From assembly GCF_002198715.1 (NCBI RefSeq), contig NZ_MWLK01000021.1, forward strand, positions 62,001 to 126,000: a stretch of DNA of 64,000 bases, given 5' to 3'. Below the pieces are notes generated by a model. The model searched no databases and was not told where the DNA came from. It worked only from the letters and a program-made list of their open reading frames with translations. This document shows positions 8,622 through 16,936 of the stretch, piece after piece (position 1 is the stretch's first letter; every line of letters starts with the position of its first letter). Source of the stretch: Rhodomicrobium sp. R_RK_3 (GTDB lineage Bacteria > Pseudomonadota > Alphaproteobacteria > Rhizobiales > Rhodomicrobiaceae). Both the position numbers and the translations under genes were made by a program.

Positions 8622-9742
8622 GTAAAGCGTTGAAGCTGATCCGGGCGACCGTCCCGGCGATGTTCGTCCTCGCAATCTGGGCCGGCGGCGCATTGGCCGC
8701 CGCCAGCACGCCGAACGATACGGCCCGCTTCCTGGCGGGCCTTGCGCCCGCGCCCGGAACCCCGCTCGCAGCTAAGGCCGAGGACGCGAACTGGAAGCGC
8801 CATGCCGCTTATTTCGACGGCGCCTGGGACCGGCTCGACAAGCGCCAGCTTTCGAGGATCCGGAGCTGGCAGGCCAAGAACATGACCTCGCCGCAGCCGA
8901 CGCTCTTCTACATGTTCAGCGGGCCCGACTTCCTCTATGCCAACGCCTTCTTCCCCAAGGCGTCGACCTATGTGATGAGCGGCCTCGAGCCGGCCGGCAA
9001 GGTGCCGGAGCTGTCCGAGATGAATTCGCAGGCGCTCGCGAGGGAGACGCGCAATCTGGAAGTGTCGCTGAATTCGCTGCTGTCGGTGAGCTTCTTCATC
9101 ACCTCCAACATGCAGCGCCAGCTCCGCGCGGGTAAGGTTTTCGGCACCTTGCCGGTGATCTATGTGTTCCTGGCGCGCTCCGGCAAGACCATCGACGATA
9201 TGACCTATGTCGACATCGACGCCGAGGGCAATGTCGTCCCCGTGGGCCAGGCCGCCGATCCCAAGACCGCCACGCACGGCATCAAGATCGGCTTCACCGG
9301 CGCCGATGGTGCCAAGCAGACGCTCTATTATTTCACCACCGACATCTCCAATACCGGCGTGAAGAAATACGGCTTCATCAAATTCTGCGAGAAGCTGGGG
9401 ACGGGCGACGCTTTCGTCAAAAGCGCCTCCTACCTGCTGCATTCGGGCGGGTTTTCCGGCGTGCGCGAGTTCCTGCTGGCCAAGAGCGCGACGATCCTGC
9501 AGGACGATACCGGCGTACCGGTGCAGTATTTCAAGGCTGACGATTGGGATCTGAAGCCGCATGGCCGCTATCTCGGCCCGATCAGCATCTTCCGCGGCAA
9601 TTACCAGAACCGGCTGGCCAAGATCTTCAAGGGCGACAAGCGCGAGTCGATCGAATTCGGTGTCGGCTACCGCTGGCGGCCGAACGAGTCGAACCTGCTG
9701 ATGGCCGTCAAGCGGCAGAAGACGACGGCTGTCGCGCGGTAG
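8618..9742 (+). CDS. secreted protein of unknown function
   Basis: A 374-residue protein starting inside the permease stop codon (ATGA). Residues 1-28 form a signal peptide with cleavage near GGALAAAS, so the mature protein is periplasmic or exported. The mature part has mixed alpha/beta character with segments such as YMFSGPDFLYANAFFP, PVIYVFLARSGK and KYGFIKFCEKLG; I do not recognise a named domain or catalytic motif. Coupling to an amino acid permease suggests a shared function or condition. A strong terminator follows at 9755. It is intact and has codon usage like its neighbours. Confidence 0.8.
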   Translation: MSKALKLIRATVPAMFVLAIWAGGALAAASTPNDTARFLAGLAPAPGTPLAAKAEDANWKRHAAYFDGAWDRLDKRQLSRIRSWQAKNMTSPQPTLFYMFSGPDFLYANAFFPKASTYVMSGLEPAGKVPELSEMNSQALARETRNLEVSLNSLLSVSFFITSNMQRQLRAGKVFGTLPVIYVFLARSGKTIDDMTYVDIDAEGNVVPVGQAADPKTATHGIKIGFTGADGAKQTLYYFTTDISNTGVKKYGFIKFCEKLGTGDAFVKSASYLLHSGGFSGVREFLLAKSATILQDDTGVPVQYFKADDWDLKPHGRYLGPISIFRGNYQNRLAKIFKGDKRESIEFGVGYRWRPNESNLLMAVKRQKTTAVAR

Positions 9743-9754
9743 TAGCTTTTGAGA

Positions 9755-9782
9755 AAGCGGCTGCGATTGCGGCCGCTTTTTT
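9755..9782 (+). terminator. rho-independent terminator of the permease operon
   Basis: AGCGGC (9756-9761) pairs with GCCGCT (9772-9777) around a ten-base loop and is followed by a run of six T. It lies 13 bases after the stop codon of the secreted-protein gene. Confidence 0.85.
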
Positions 9783-9794
9783 ATGGGAGAAGCC

Positions 9795-9868
9795 TGGAGG
9801 CGACGCCCGGAATCGAACCGGGATAGACGGCTTTGCAGGCCGCTGCGTAACCATTCCGCCACGTCGCC
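9795..9868 (-). tRNA. tRNA-Cys (anticodon GCA)
   Basis: On the minus strand GGCGACG at the 5' end pairs with CGTCGCC at the 3' end as the acceptor stem. The T-arm CCGGTTCGATTCCGG is canonical, and the anticodon GCA lies at 9836-9834 in an ordinary seven-base loop (CTGCAAA). Discriminator T and an encoded CCA end the gene at 9795, giving 74 bases. It stands alone, downstream of a terminator on the other strand. Confidence 0.96.
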
Positions 9869-9990
9869 GATAGGTTGAAGATGCTTGGCGGCAGGCCCCC
9901 ATGCACCCGCTCATGGCGAGACGCCACGAGCCAAGGCATATGTAGCGCACCTGCCGCGCGCTGATCAAGCGTTTCGGCGGGACTATCCCG

Positions 9991-10686
9991 TCAAACGAGC
10001 CTCGCCGATTTCAGGCTGACATGGCCGTCGCGGCCGACGATGAGATGGTCGTGCACGGCGATGTCGAGCTTTTCGGCCGCCGCCATGATTTCCTTGGTCA
10101 TGGTGATGTCGGCGCGGGAGGGGGTCGGGTCGCCCGAGGGGTGATTGTGCACCAGGATGATCGCCGAGGCCGACAATTCCAGCGCCCGCTTCAGCACTTC
10201 GCGCACATAGACCGGCGTGTGGTCGACCGTGCCGCGGCCCTGCACCTCATCGGCGAGCAGGCGGTTGCGCTTGTCGAGGAAGAGGATGCGGAACTGCTCG
10301 CGCATCTCGAAGCCCATGGCGGCGCGGCAGTAACTCACCACCTTGTCGAACGAGCCGAGCAGCGGGCGCTTCATCACCTCGCCCTGCATCAGGCGGATGG
10401 CGGCGGCCTTCACCAGCCGGATCTCGGTGACGGCGGCGGCGCCGAGGCCCGGCACTTCGGACAGCCGCTCTTCGGTTGCGTTGATCGCCTCGGCGAAGCC
10501 GCCGAATTTGGCGATGATCGCCTTGGCCAGCGGCTTGGTGTCCCGGCGCGGAATGGCGCGGAACAGAATCAGCTCCATCAGCTCGTAATCGGGCAGGGTT
10601 TCCGCGCCGTTCTGGCGGAAGCGCTCACGCAGGCGCTCGCGATGGCCGTAATAATGCGGAACCGCTTCTTCCTTTAACGCCGACAT
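9991..10686 (-). CDS. radC: RadC-family JAB domain protein
   Basis: A 231-residue protein. Residues 10-100 carry a helix-hairpin-helix region ([15 protein letters not shown]), and the C-terminal half is the RadC JAB/MPN domain with the metal motif [15 protein letters not shown] (His180, His182, Asp193). The historical link to DNA repair is weak; the molecular function is unsettled. It follows map with a 44-base gap on the same strand, an order common in Hyphomicrobiales, and the two are probably co-transcribed. The start at 10686 is chosen over one eight codons upstream by homology of the first residues (MSALKEE); the ribosome site is poor. Confidence 0.92.
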   Translation of the reverse strand: MSALKEEAVPHYYGHRERLRERFRQNGAETLPDYELMELILFRAIPRRDTKPLAKAIIAKFGGFAEAINATEERLSEVPGLGAAAVTEIRLVKAAAIRLMQGEVMKRPLLGSFDKVVSYCRAAMGFEMREQFRILFLDKRNRLLADEVQGRGTVDHTPVYVREVLKRALELSASAIILVHNHPSGDPTPSRADITMTKEIMAAAEKLDIAVHDHLIVGRDGHVSLKSARLV

Positions 10687-10730
10687 CGCCGATCCCGCAC
10701 GCGAACGCAATTCCCACCAGACGGCAGACT

Positions 10731-11564
10731 TCAGTCCCTGAGGACGGTGCCGTAATAAGGCGGCTTGTGCCAGCCGCGCGGCGAATAGGTGAAGATCTCG
10801 CAGCCCTCTTCCGTCACGCCGACGCTGTGCTCGAACTGCGCCGAGAGCGAGCGGTCGCGCGTCACGGCGGTCCAGCCGTCCGACAGCATTTTCACATGCG
10901 GCTTGCCCAGATTGATCATCGGCTCGACGGTGAACAGCATGCCCGGCTCCAAGACCGCGCCTTCGCCCGGCTCGCCGTAATGCAGGATGTTCGGGCGGTC
11001 GTGGAAGACGAGGCCGAGGCCATGGCCGCAGAAATCGCGCACCACGCTGCAGCGCTCGGATTCGGCGAAAGCCTGGATCGCGGCGCCGATATGGCCGACC
11101 GTATTGCCGGGCTTGACCGCGCCGATGCCGCGCATCATCGCCTCGTGGGTGACGTCGATCAGCCGTTCTGCCTTGCGCGAAATCTCTCCGACCGGATACA
11201 TGCGGCTGCTATCGCCGTGCCAGCCGTCGACGATGACGGTGACGTCGATATTCACCACATCCCCCTCGCGCAATGGCCGGGGACCGGGAATGCCATGACA
11301 CACGACATGGTTGACCGAGGTGCAAATAAATTTGGTGTAGCCGCGATAATTCAGCGTCGCCGGCACTGCATCATTGGCCAGGATGAAATCCAGCGCCACT
11401 TCGTCGAGCCGCTCCGTCGTCACGCCGGGCCGGACGTAATCGGTGATCATGTCGAGCGCTTCGGCGGCCAGACGCCCGGCGCGGCGCATGCCGGCAAAGG
11501 CTTCGGGCCCGTGGATCTTGATCTTGTTGGAGGTCGGCGAAACCGGCCTTTCGATGAACGTCAT
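10731..11564 (-). CDS. map: methionine aminopeptidase, type I
   Basis: A 277-residue cytosolic metalloprotease that removes the initiator methionine from nascent proteins. Family landmarks in order: [10 protein letters not shown] with the substrate-binding His, [16 protein letters not shown] with two metal Asp residues, FCGHGLG with a metal His, FTVEPMIN and QFEHSVGV with the two metal Glu residues. Length is slightly above the 250-264 common for the family because of an N-terminal extension. The start at 11564 is chosen because the protein then begins close to the conserved core; a 15-codon longer form is possible. radC follows on the same strand, and a drug exporter is divergent upstream. 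Confidence 0.96.
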   Translation of the reverse strand: MTFIERPVSPTSNKIKIHGPEAFAGMRRAGRLAAEALDMITDYVRPGVTTERLDEVALDFILANDAVPATLNYRGYTKFICTSVNHVVCHGIPGPRPLREGDVVNIDVTVIVDGWHGDSSRMYPVGEISRKAERLIDVTHEAMMRGIGAVKPGNTVGHIGAAIQAFAESERCSVVRDFCGHGLGLVFHDRPNILHYGEPGEGAVLEPGMLFTVEPMINLGKPHVKMLSDGWTAVTRDRSLSAQFEHSVGVTEEGCEIFTYSPRGWHKPPYYGTVLRD

Positions 11565-11789
11565 GAGAGCTTCGACCTTGCGCGGGCGTGAACAGGTAGC
11601 GTTTGACACATCATGTTACGAGAAATCCGATATTTAAATAGGCTTGCCAAGCCGTTCTTTGAAGTCCAGGTAATATTACGAGGTGACCGAACCGTTCGGT
11701 CCGGCCCCATGTTCAGAGTGCAACCGCACCGAGACCGGCTCCGCGCCACGGCTCAAAGCCGGCGCGTCCGAAACACGTTCGCATGGATC

Positions 11790-13049
11790 ATGCTGCAAAC
11801 AACCACGCCGCCGCCTGCCGCGCTCGCCAGCCGAGAGCAACCTTTTCCCGAATTCGTCGGCCTGATCGCGCTGATGATGGCGCTGACCGCCCTCTCCGTC
11901 GACATGATGCTGCCGGCTCTGGGCGAAATCGGCCATGATCTCGGCCTGGAGGCCGGCAATGACCGGCAGCTCATCATCACCTTCTATCTGGCCGGCTTCG
12001 CGGCCGGTCAGCCCTTCTTCGGCCCGCTCTCGGACCGCTTTGGACGCAAGGGCCCGCTCTATCTCGGCCTCGCTTTGTTCGCCATCGGCTCGGTCGCGGC
12101 GACGCTCGCGGAAAGCGCAACGGCCATGTTCGCCGCCCGCGTGCTGCAAGGCTTCGGCGCCGCCGCGCCGCGCATCCTCGCCATCGCCATCGTCCGGGAC
12201 CGCTTCGCCGGGCGGCGGATGGCGCGCGTCATGTCCTTCGTCATGATGGTGTTCATCGCCATGCCGATCCTCGCCCCCTCGATCGGGCAGGCGGTGATGC
12301 TGGCGGCCCCCTGGCGCGCGATCTTCGCGGTGCTGCTGCTCGCCTGCCTCATCATTCTGGTCTGGTCCTGGCTGCGGCTCGCCGAAACCCATGCCGCCGG
12401 CTACCGGCTGCCGCTGTCGCCCGCCCGGCTCTTCGAGGCCATCCGCGCCATCATCACCCAGCGCCAGACGGCAGGCTACGCCATCGCCTTCGGCTTTATC
12501 TTCGGCATCCTCCTCAGCTATGTCGCGAGCGCCGAGCAGATTTTCGTCGTCGTCTACGGCCTCGGCACCAGCTTCCCGATCGTCTTCGGCGCCATCGCCT
12601 CGGCGATGATCGTCGCGTCGCTGATCAATGCCCGGCTCGTCGAGCGGATCGGGATGCGGCGCGTCTCGCATGTCTCGCTGCTGGCGCTCGCCACCGCCTG
12701 CGGCATCGTCGCCGCCTTCGGCTTCCCGGAAGCGCCGCCGCTGATCGCCTTCGGCCTGTTTATGGCGACGGTGTTCTTCTGCTTCGGCCTGATCGGCCCC
12801 AATTTCAACGCCATGGCCATGGAGCCGGTCGGCCATATCGCCGGCACCGCCTCCTCCTTCATCGGCTTCTATACGACCGCGTCGGGTGCGGTGTTCGGCT
12901 ATTTGATCGGCCAGTCCTTCGACGGCACACTCCGCCCGCTCTCCATCGGCATCACGGCTTTGGTGCTCTGCGCCCTCGTCACCGTGCTGATCACCGAGCG
13001 CGGCCGGCTGGCGCGGCCGCAGCACGCGCCGCCCCCGGAGCCGAAATGA
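11790..13049 (+). CDS. Bcr/CflA-family MFS multidrug exporter
   Basis: About 419 residues, twelve membrane helices. The N-terminal helix motif ALSVDMMLPALGEIG and the loop GPLSDRFGRKGPLY (the MFS motif A) identify the Bcr/CflA drug:proton antiporters, which expel bicyclomycin, chloramphenicol or similar compounds across the inner membrane. The start is uncertain: ATG at 11790 gives the usual length, while the frame stays open upstream to 11613. No ribosome site is convincing at either. It is divergent from map; a regulator gene is not adjacent. It ends 24 bases before a promoter-like element for the ffh leader. Confidence 0.88.
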   Translation: MLQTTTPPPAALASREQPFPEFVGLIALMMALTALSVDMMLPALGEIGHDLGLEAGNDRQLIITFYLAGFAAGQPFFGPLSDRFGRKGPLYLGLALFAIGSVAATLAESATAMFAARVLQGFGAAAPRILAIAIVRDRFAGRRMARVMSFVMMVFIAMPILAPSIGQAVMLAAPWRAIFAVLLLACLIILVWSWLRLAETHAAGYRLPLSPARLFEAIRAIITQRQTAGYAIAFGFIFGILLSYVASAEQIFVVVYGLGTSFPIVFGAIASAMIVASLINARLVERIGMRRVSHVSLLALATACGIVAAFGFPEAPPLIAFGLFMATVFFCFGLIGPNFNAMAMEPVGHIAGTASSFIGFYTTASGAVFGYLIGQSFDGTLRPLSIGITALVLCALVTVLITERGRLARPQHAPPPEPK

Positions 13050-13072
13050 GGCCCATCCGGGAGTTTGCGCGG

Positions 13073-13101
13073 TTGACGCCCGGGCCGGAACCGGCTTAAA
13101 C
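13073..13101 (+). promoter_or_regulatory. sigma-70-type promoter upstream of ffh
   Basis: TTGACG at 13073-13078 and TTAAAC at 13096-13101 are separated by 17 bases. It lies 197 bases before the ffh start, so it would give a long leader transcript. Confidence 0.6.
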
Positions 13102-13107
13102 ATATTC

Positions 13108-13215
13108 GCAATCTGAAAGCCGACGCTTTTCAGTGAACCTTGCACATGGCCGCAGGCCGGGAGGCAAGGCGCATCCCATCCGCCAGCGATGCTCGCCCGC
13201 GGATGCGTTTTTGTT
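13108..13215 (+). ncRNA. structured ffh leader or independent small RNA
   Basis: Between the promoter at 13073 and ffh lie two stem-loops. The first pairs CCTTGC (13138-13143) with GCAAGG (13164-13169) and contains a nested GGCC/GGCC stem. The second pairs CGCATCC (13170-13176) with GGATGCG (13201-13207) and is followed by TTTTTGTTT, a terminator-like end. The predicted transcript is about 105 bases. It could be a free small RNA or an attenuator leader of ffh. A GTGAAC and GGGA-capped element recalls the SRP RNA, but the conserved AGCA bulge is not visible, so I do not call it that. Confidence 0.4.
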
Positions 13216-13297
13216 TGGACGATGCATTGCGCGAACTTGCTCAGGCCTCCGGCGCTCCCTAGGTCTGTGACACCTGACACGGGAGCAAGGTTGAAAG

Positions 13298-14830
13298 ATG
13301 TTTGACACCCTTTCCGAACGCCTTTCCGGCATCTTGGACAAGCTCACCGGGCGCGGCAGCCTGTCCGAGGCGGATGTGGCGACCGCCATGCGGGAAGTGC
13401 GCCGCGCCCTGATCGAGGCCGACGTCGCGCTCGAAGTGGTGCGCTCCTTCACCGACCGGGTGCGAGAGAAGGCGGTCGGCCGCGAGGTGGTGAAGTCGGT
13501 CACCCCCGGCCAGATGGTCGTCAAGATCGTGCATGACGAGCTGGTCGCGACGCTCGGCAAGGACGCCGAACCGCTCGACCTCAACGCTGCCTCGCCCTTC
13601 GCCTTCATGATGGTCGGCCTGCAGGGCTCGGGCAAGACGACGACGACGGCCAAGATTGCCAAGCGGCTGATCGGGCGCGACAAGAAGCGGGTGCTGATGG
13701 CCTCGCTCGACACGCGCCGGCCCGCCGCGCAGGAGCAGCTCAAAATCCTCGGTGAGCAGAACGGCATCGACACGCTGCCCATCGTCGCCGGCCAGACGCC
13801 GCCGCAGATCGCGCGCCGGGCGATGGAGGCGGGACGGCTCGGCGGCTATGACGTCGTCATGCTCGACACTGCCGGGCGCCTCCATATCGACGAGGCGCTG
13901 ATGGCGGAGATGGTGGAGATCCGCGACGCCACCCATCCGCATGAGACGCTGCTCGTCGCGGACTCACTGACCGGCCAGGACGCCGTGAACCTGGCGCGAA
14001 CCTTCGACGAACGAATCGGCATTTCCGGTATTGTTCTCACCCGTATCGACGGCGACGGGCGCGGCGGCGCCGCTTTGTCCATGCGCGCCGTCACCGGCAA
14101 GCCGATCAAGCTGCTCGGCACCGGCGAAAAGATCGATGGCCTCGAGGATTTCCACCCCGAGCGCGTCGCTGGCCGCATCCTCGGCATGGGCGACGTGGTC
14201 AGCCTGGTCGAGCGGGCGGCGGCGACCATCGACGCGGCGCAGGCCGAGAAGACCGCCCGCAAGATGCAGAAGGGCGAGTTCGACCTGCAGGATCTGGCCG
14301 ACCAGCTCAAGCAGATGCAGAAGCTCGGCGGCATGTCCTCGATCCTGGGCATGCTGCCCGGCATCGGCAAGATGAAGAAGCAGCTCGACGGCGCCAATCT
14401 CGACGACCGCATGTTCAAGCAGCAGGCCGCCATCATCTCCTCGATGACTCCGAAGGAGCGCCGCAACCCGAAGATCCTGCAGGCGAGCCGCAAGAAGCGC
14501 ATTGCGGCCGGCTCCGGTACGAGCGTGCAGGAGGTCAACAAGCTGATCAAGATGCACCGCCAGATGGCCGACATGATGAAGTCGGTCTCGAAGGGCAAGG
14601 GCGGTCTGGCGAAAATGCTCGGCATGGGCGGCGGCGGCCTGCCCCCGGAAGTGACGCCGGAAATGCTGGAGGCGGTCAAGAGCGGCAAGATGCCGGGGGG
14701 CCTGGGCGGTTTGCCGGGTGCCGGGCTGCCGAGCGGCGGCCTGCCGGGATTGCCTGGGCTGGGCGGTCTGCCGAAGGGGTTTCCGGGTATGGGCGGCGGG
14801 TTTCCGGGGCTGCCGGGGAAGAAGAAGTGA
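13298..14830 (+). CDS. ffh: signal recognition particle protein Ffh
   Basis: A 510-residue SRP54 GTPase that binds signal sequences and the 4.5S RNA and delivers ribosomes to FtsY at the membrane. Order of parts: N-domain (1-90), GTPase domain with P-loop GLQGSGKTTT starting at residue 108, the DTAGRLH motif and the TRIDGDGRGG segment, then the methionine-rich M domain from about 320. The C-terminus is a Gly/Leu/Pro repeat (GGLPGAGLP, PGLPGLGGLP and so on) ending in KKK, common in alphaproteobacterial Ffh. GGGAGCAAGG precedes the ATG. It heads the rpsP-rimM-trmD-rplS block, though a repeat-flanked nuclease gene separates it from rpsP here. Confidence 0.98.
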   Translation: MFDTLSERLSGILDKLTGRGSLSEADVATAMREVRRALIEADVALEVVRSFTDRVREKAVGREVVKSVTPGQMVVKIVHDELVATLGKDAEPLDLNAASPFAFMMVGLQGSGKTTTTAKIAKRLIGRDKKRVLMASLDTRRPAAQEQLKILGEQNGIDTLPIVAGQTPPQIARRAMEAGRLGGYDVVMLDTAGRLHIDEALMAEMVEIRDATHPHETLLVADSLTGQDAVNLARTFDERIGISGIVLTRIDGDGRGGAALSMRAVTGKPIKLLGTGEKIDGLEDFHPERVAGRILGMGDVVSLVERAAATIDAAQAEKTARKMQKGEFDLQDLADQLKQMQKLGGMSSILGMLPGIGKMKKQLDGANLDDRMFKQQAAIISSMTPKERRNPKILQASRKKRIAAGSGTSVQEVNKLIKMHRQMADMMKSVSKGKGGLAKMLGMGGGGLPPEVTPEMLEAVKSGKMPGGLGGLPGAGLPSGGLPGLPGLGGLPKGFPGMGGGFPGLPGKKK

Positions 14831-14853
14831 TGGGCGAACGCTCTTCCCTTCTG

Positions 14854-14883
14854 CGAAATCCCCGCGAAGGCGGGGATCCAGTA
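14854..14883 (+). repeat. left 30-bp inverted repeat of the GIY-YIG cassette (family i)
   Basis: A unit with core GCGAAGGCGGGGATCC that is itself nearly palindromic (CCCCGC...GCGGGG). All 30 bases match the reverse complement of 15218-15247. It begins 23 bases after the ffh stop. Confidence 0.95.
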
Positions 14884-14916
14884 ACCCCGGTGGTGCTGGC
14901 GTGACTGTGCATCAAA

Positions 14917-15216
14917 ATGGGCAAGGCACCCTGCTACGTTTACATCCTCGCAAGCCGTCTTGGCGGCACGCTGTACGTGGGGGTAACGAGCAACCTCACC
15001 GCCCGCGTTTACCAGCACAAGCAAGGCGCCGTTGATGGCTTTGCGAAGAGATACAGGGTGGACCGGCTCGTTTATTTCGAGTCGGTTGATGATCTGGACG
15101 CGGCGGTCTTGCGCGAAATGCAGATTAAGAAGTGGGATCGTAGCTGGAAGGTTCGACTGATCGAAGAGGAGAATCCGAATTGGGTCGATCTCTATCCGGA
15201 AATTGCGACGCCGTGA
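14917..15216 (+). CDS. GIY-YIG nuclease family protein, inside inverted repeats
   Basis: A 99-residue single-domain GIY-YIG protein (UPF0213/YhbQ-like size). The signature YVYIL (7-11) and LYVGVT (19-24) are followed by the catalytic-type Arg30 in LTARVYQH and by REMQIKKWDRSWKVRLIE. Such domains cut DNA; small free-standing ones have no settled role. The gene lies exactly between two perfect 30-bp inverted repeats (14854-14883 and 15218-15247); the right one begins one base after the stop codon. It interrupts the ffh-rpsP neighbourhood that is contiguous in most relatives. Codon usage is less GC-biased than ffh or rpsP (GTT, TTT, GAT are frequent), consistent with acquisition. The ATG at 14917 lacks a strong ribosome site. 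Confidence 0.88.
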   Translation: MGKAPCYVYILASRLGGTLYVGVTSNLTARVYQHKQGAVDGFAKRYRVDRLVYFESVDDLDAAVLREMQIKKWDRSWKVRLIEEENPNWVDLYPEIATP

Positions 15217-15217
15217 G

Positions 15218-15247
15218 TACTGGATCCCCGCCTTCGCGGGGATTTCG
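15218..15247 (-). repeat. right 30-bp inverted repeat of the GIY-YIG cassette (family i)
   Basis: Exact reverse complement of 14854-14883. It ends 34 bases before rpsP and occupies most of the gap, so it could also fold as a hairpin in the mRNA ahead of rpsP. Confidence 0.95.
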
Positions 15248-15281
15248 GGAAATTTGAATTTACAATAACAGGAACCAACAC

Positions 15282-15644
15282 ATGCCACTGAAAATCAGAC
15301 TTGCCCGGGGCGGCGCGAAGAAACGGCCCTATTACCGCATCGTCGTCGCCGAGGCGACCGCGCCGCGCGATGGGCGCTTCATCGAGCGCATCGGATCGTG
15401 GAACCCGATCCTGCCCAAGGACAGCCCCGACCGCGTCGTGCTCGACGAAGAGCGCGTCAAGCATTGGCTCTCCGTCGGCGCGCAGCCGACCGACCGCGTG
15501 CTGCGCTTCCTCGACGCCGCGGGCATCAAGAAGCGCGAGGCGCGCAGCAATCCGAACAAGGCCAAGCCGGGCAAAAAGGCGCTCGAGCGCGTCGAGGAGA
15601 AGCGCAAGAAGGCCGAGGACGCGGCCGGCGAAGCGGCTGCGTAA
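15282..15644 (+). CDS. rpsP: 30S ribosomal protein S16
   Basis: A 120-residue ribosomal protein. The N-terminus [20 protein letters not shown] and the SWNPILPKD segment are diagnostic for bS16, which helps fold the 5' domain of 16S rRNA. Residues beyond about 85 form a Lys/Ala/Glu-rich tail usual in alphaproteobacteria. AGGAACC lies upstream of the ATG. It begins the rpsP-rimM-trmD-rplS run; a 275-base gap with repeats separates it from rimM. Confidence 0.98.
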   Translation: MPLKIRLARGGAKKRPYYRIVVAEATAPRDGRFIERIGSWNPILPKDSPDRVVLDEERVKHWLSVGAQPTDRVLRFLDAAGIKKREARSNPNKAKPGKKALERVEEKRKKAEDAAGEAAA

Positions 15645-15770
15645 GCGGTCGCCCGCTGACGTGGCGCGTGTCGGGCGGAAATCCGCCAGCCGCGAGCCGC
15701 GACGCGCCAAGAACGAGATTCGGTGGCTGCTCCCTTTCCCCACGCCGCGCACCACGGGCACGGCCGGACT

Positions 15771-15880
15771 CCCTCTCCCATGGGGAAAGGCTGGGGTGAG
15801 GGGGTAATGCCTCACCGATAGTTTGTAACCCCCTCACCCGGCACGCTTTCAGCGCGCCACCCTCTCCCACTGGGAGAGGG
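15771..15880. repeat. family (ii) repeat cluster between rpsP and rimM
   Basis: CCCTCTCCCATGGGGAAAGG with GGGGTGAGGGGG (15771-15804) is followed by a near-inverse block from 15829 containing CCCCCTCACCC and CCCTCTCCCACTGGGAGAGGG. The arms can pair with each other and each end unit is a small hairpin. The same family recurs at 28840 and 41811. It fills most of the 275-base gap before rimM. Confidence 0.85.
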
Positions 15881-15919
15881 AAACAAGCGGCGCTCCTTCT
15901 GCGCTCTCAGGGCTACCCG

Positions 15920-16468
15920 ATGGACAAAACCAACGGCCGATCCAGCGACGCGACCAGCAGCCTCGTGCTGCTCGGACGCATCGCGGGCGCGCACGGGCTG
16001 CGGGGCGAGGTGAAGATCAACAGCTTCACCGCCGCGCCCGAGGACATCGCCGCCTACGGCCCGCTGACGGACCCGGCCGGTCGCAGTTTCACCATCCGCA
16101 GCCTGCGTCCGCTGAAAGGCGGCGCCGTCACCGCGCAACTCGCCGGCATCTCCACCCGTGACGCTGCCGAGGCCCTGCGCGGCACCGAACTCTATATCGA
16201 GCGCGAAAAACTGCCCGAGCCCGATCCGGATGAGTGGTATTACGAGGATCTCATCGGCATGGCCGCCGTTTCGCCCGAAGGCGCCCCCATCGGCGAAATC
16301 GTCGCGGTGCAGAATTTCGGCGCGGGCGATCTGCTCGAGATTCGCTCGCCGGATGCGCGCCAGACGCTGTTCGTGCCCTTCACCGAGGCCACCGTGCCGG
16401 TCGTCGACATCGAGGCGCGACAGGTCACCGTGCTGTTGCCGGAGGAGATCGATGACAAGGACGAATGA
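15920..16468 (+). CDS. rimM: ribosome maturation factor RimM
   Basis: A 182-residue assembly factor for the 30S head. The first domain has LGRIAGAHGLRGEVKINSF, diagnostic for RimM; the second, PRC-barrel domain starts near EWYYEDLIGM and includes GEIVAVQNFGAGDLLEI. It binds S19 and is needed for efficient 16S processing. Its last 17 bases overlap the following acetyltransferase gene, so those two are translationally coupled. Confidence 0.97.
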   Translation: MDKTNGRSSDATSSLVLLGRIAGAHGLRGEVKINSFTAAPEDIAAYGPLTDPAGRSFTIRSLRPLKGGAVTAQLAGISTRDAAEALRGTELYIEREKLPEPDPDEWYYEDLIGMAAVSPEGAPIGEIVAVQNFGAGDLLEIRSPDARQTLFVPFTEATVPVVDIEARQVTVLLPEEIDDKDE

Positions 16469-16934
16469 CGCCGAAGCCGCCCTCTCCTTCCGCGAGGCGA
16501 CCCGCGCCGACCTGCCGGCGGTCATCGCCCTGCTGGCCGACGACCCGCTCGGCAAAAACCGCGAAATGGCCGGGCTCAGCGAGCTGCCCGAGCCCTATAT
16601 CCGCGCCTTCGAGGCCATCGACGCGGACCCGCGCAACCAGATCATCGTCGCCGAAACCGGCGGCGAAATCGTCGGCTGCCTGCAATTGACTTACTTGCTC
16701 GGCCTCACCTATTCCGGCGGCGAGCGCGCGCAGATCGAGGGCGTGCGCGTCCGTTCCGGCCAGCGTGGCGCCGGGATCGGCAAGGCGCTGCTCCGCCACG
16801 CCATCGACCTCGCCCGCGAGCGCGGCTGCGTCCTGGTGCAGCTCACCTCCGACAAGCGCCGCGCCGAGGCCATTGCCTTCTACGGCGCGCTCGGCTTCAC
16901 GGCCAGTCATGAAGGCCTCAAACTCCGGCTCTGA
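16452..16934 (+). CDS. GNAT-family N-acetyltransferase
   Basis: A 160-residue acetyltransferase with the acetyl-CoA loop [15 protein letters not shown] and the later YGALGFTAS typical of GNAT enzymes. The acceptor is unknown. GGAGGAGATCG directly before the ATG at 16452 makes this start certain, though it lies within the rimM coding end. Its stop is two bases before trmD. This gene is not part of the common rimM-trmD pair, so it is an addition to the operon. A role in modifying a ribosomal protein (as RimI does) is possible because of context, but the sequence does not show it. Confidence 0.9.
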   Translation: MTRTNDAEAALSFREATRADLPAVIALLADDPLGKNREMAGLSELPEPYIRAFEAIDADPRNQIIVAETGGEIVGCLQLTYLLGLTYSGGERAQIEGVRVRSGQRGAGIGKALLRHAIDLARERGCVLVQLTSDKRRAEAIAFYGALGFTASHEGLKLRL

Positions 16935-16936
16935 CC

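Noticed and set aside
13138-13207. SRP 4.5S RNA gene upstream of ffh
   Set aside because: GTGAAC and a GNRA-capped stem are present, but the conserved AGCA internal loop and a long single hairpin closing both ends are not visible; kept only as an unnamed leader or small RNA.
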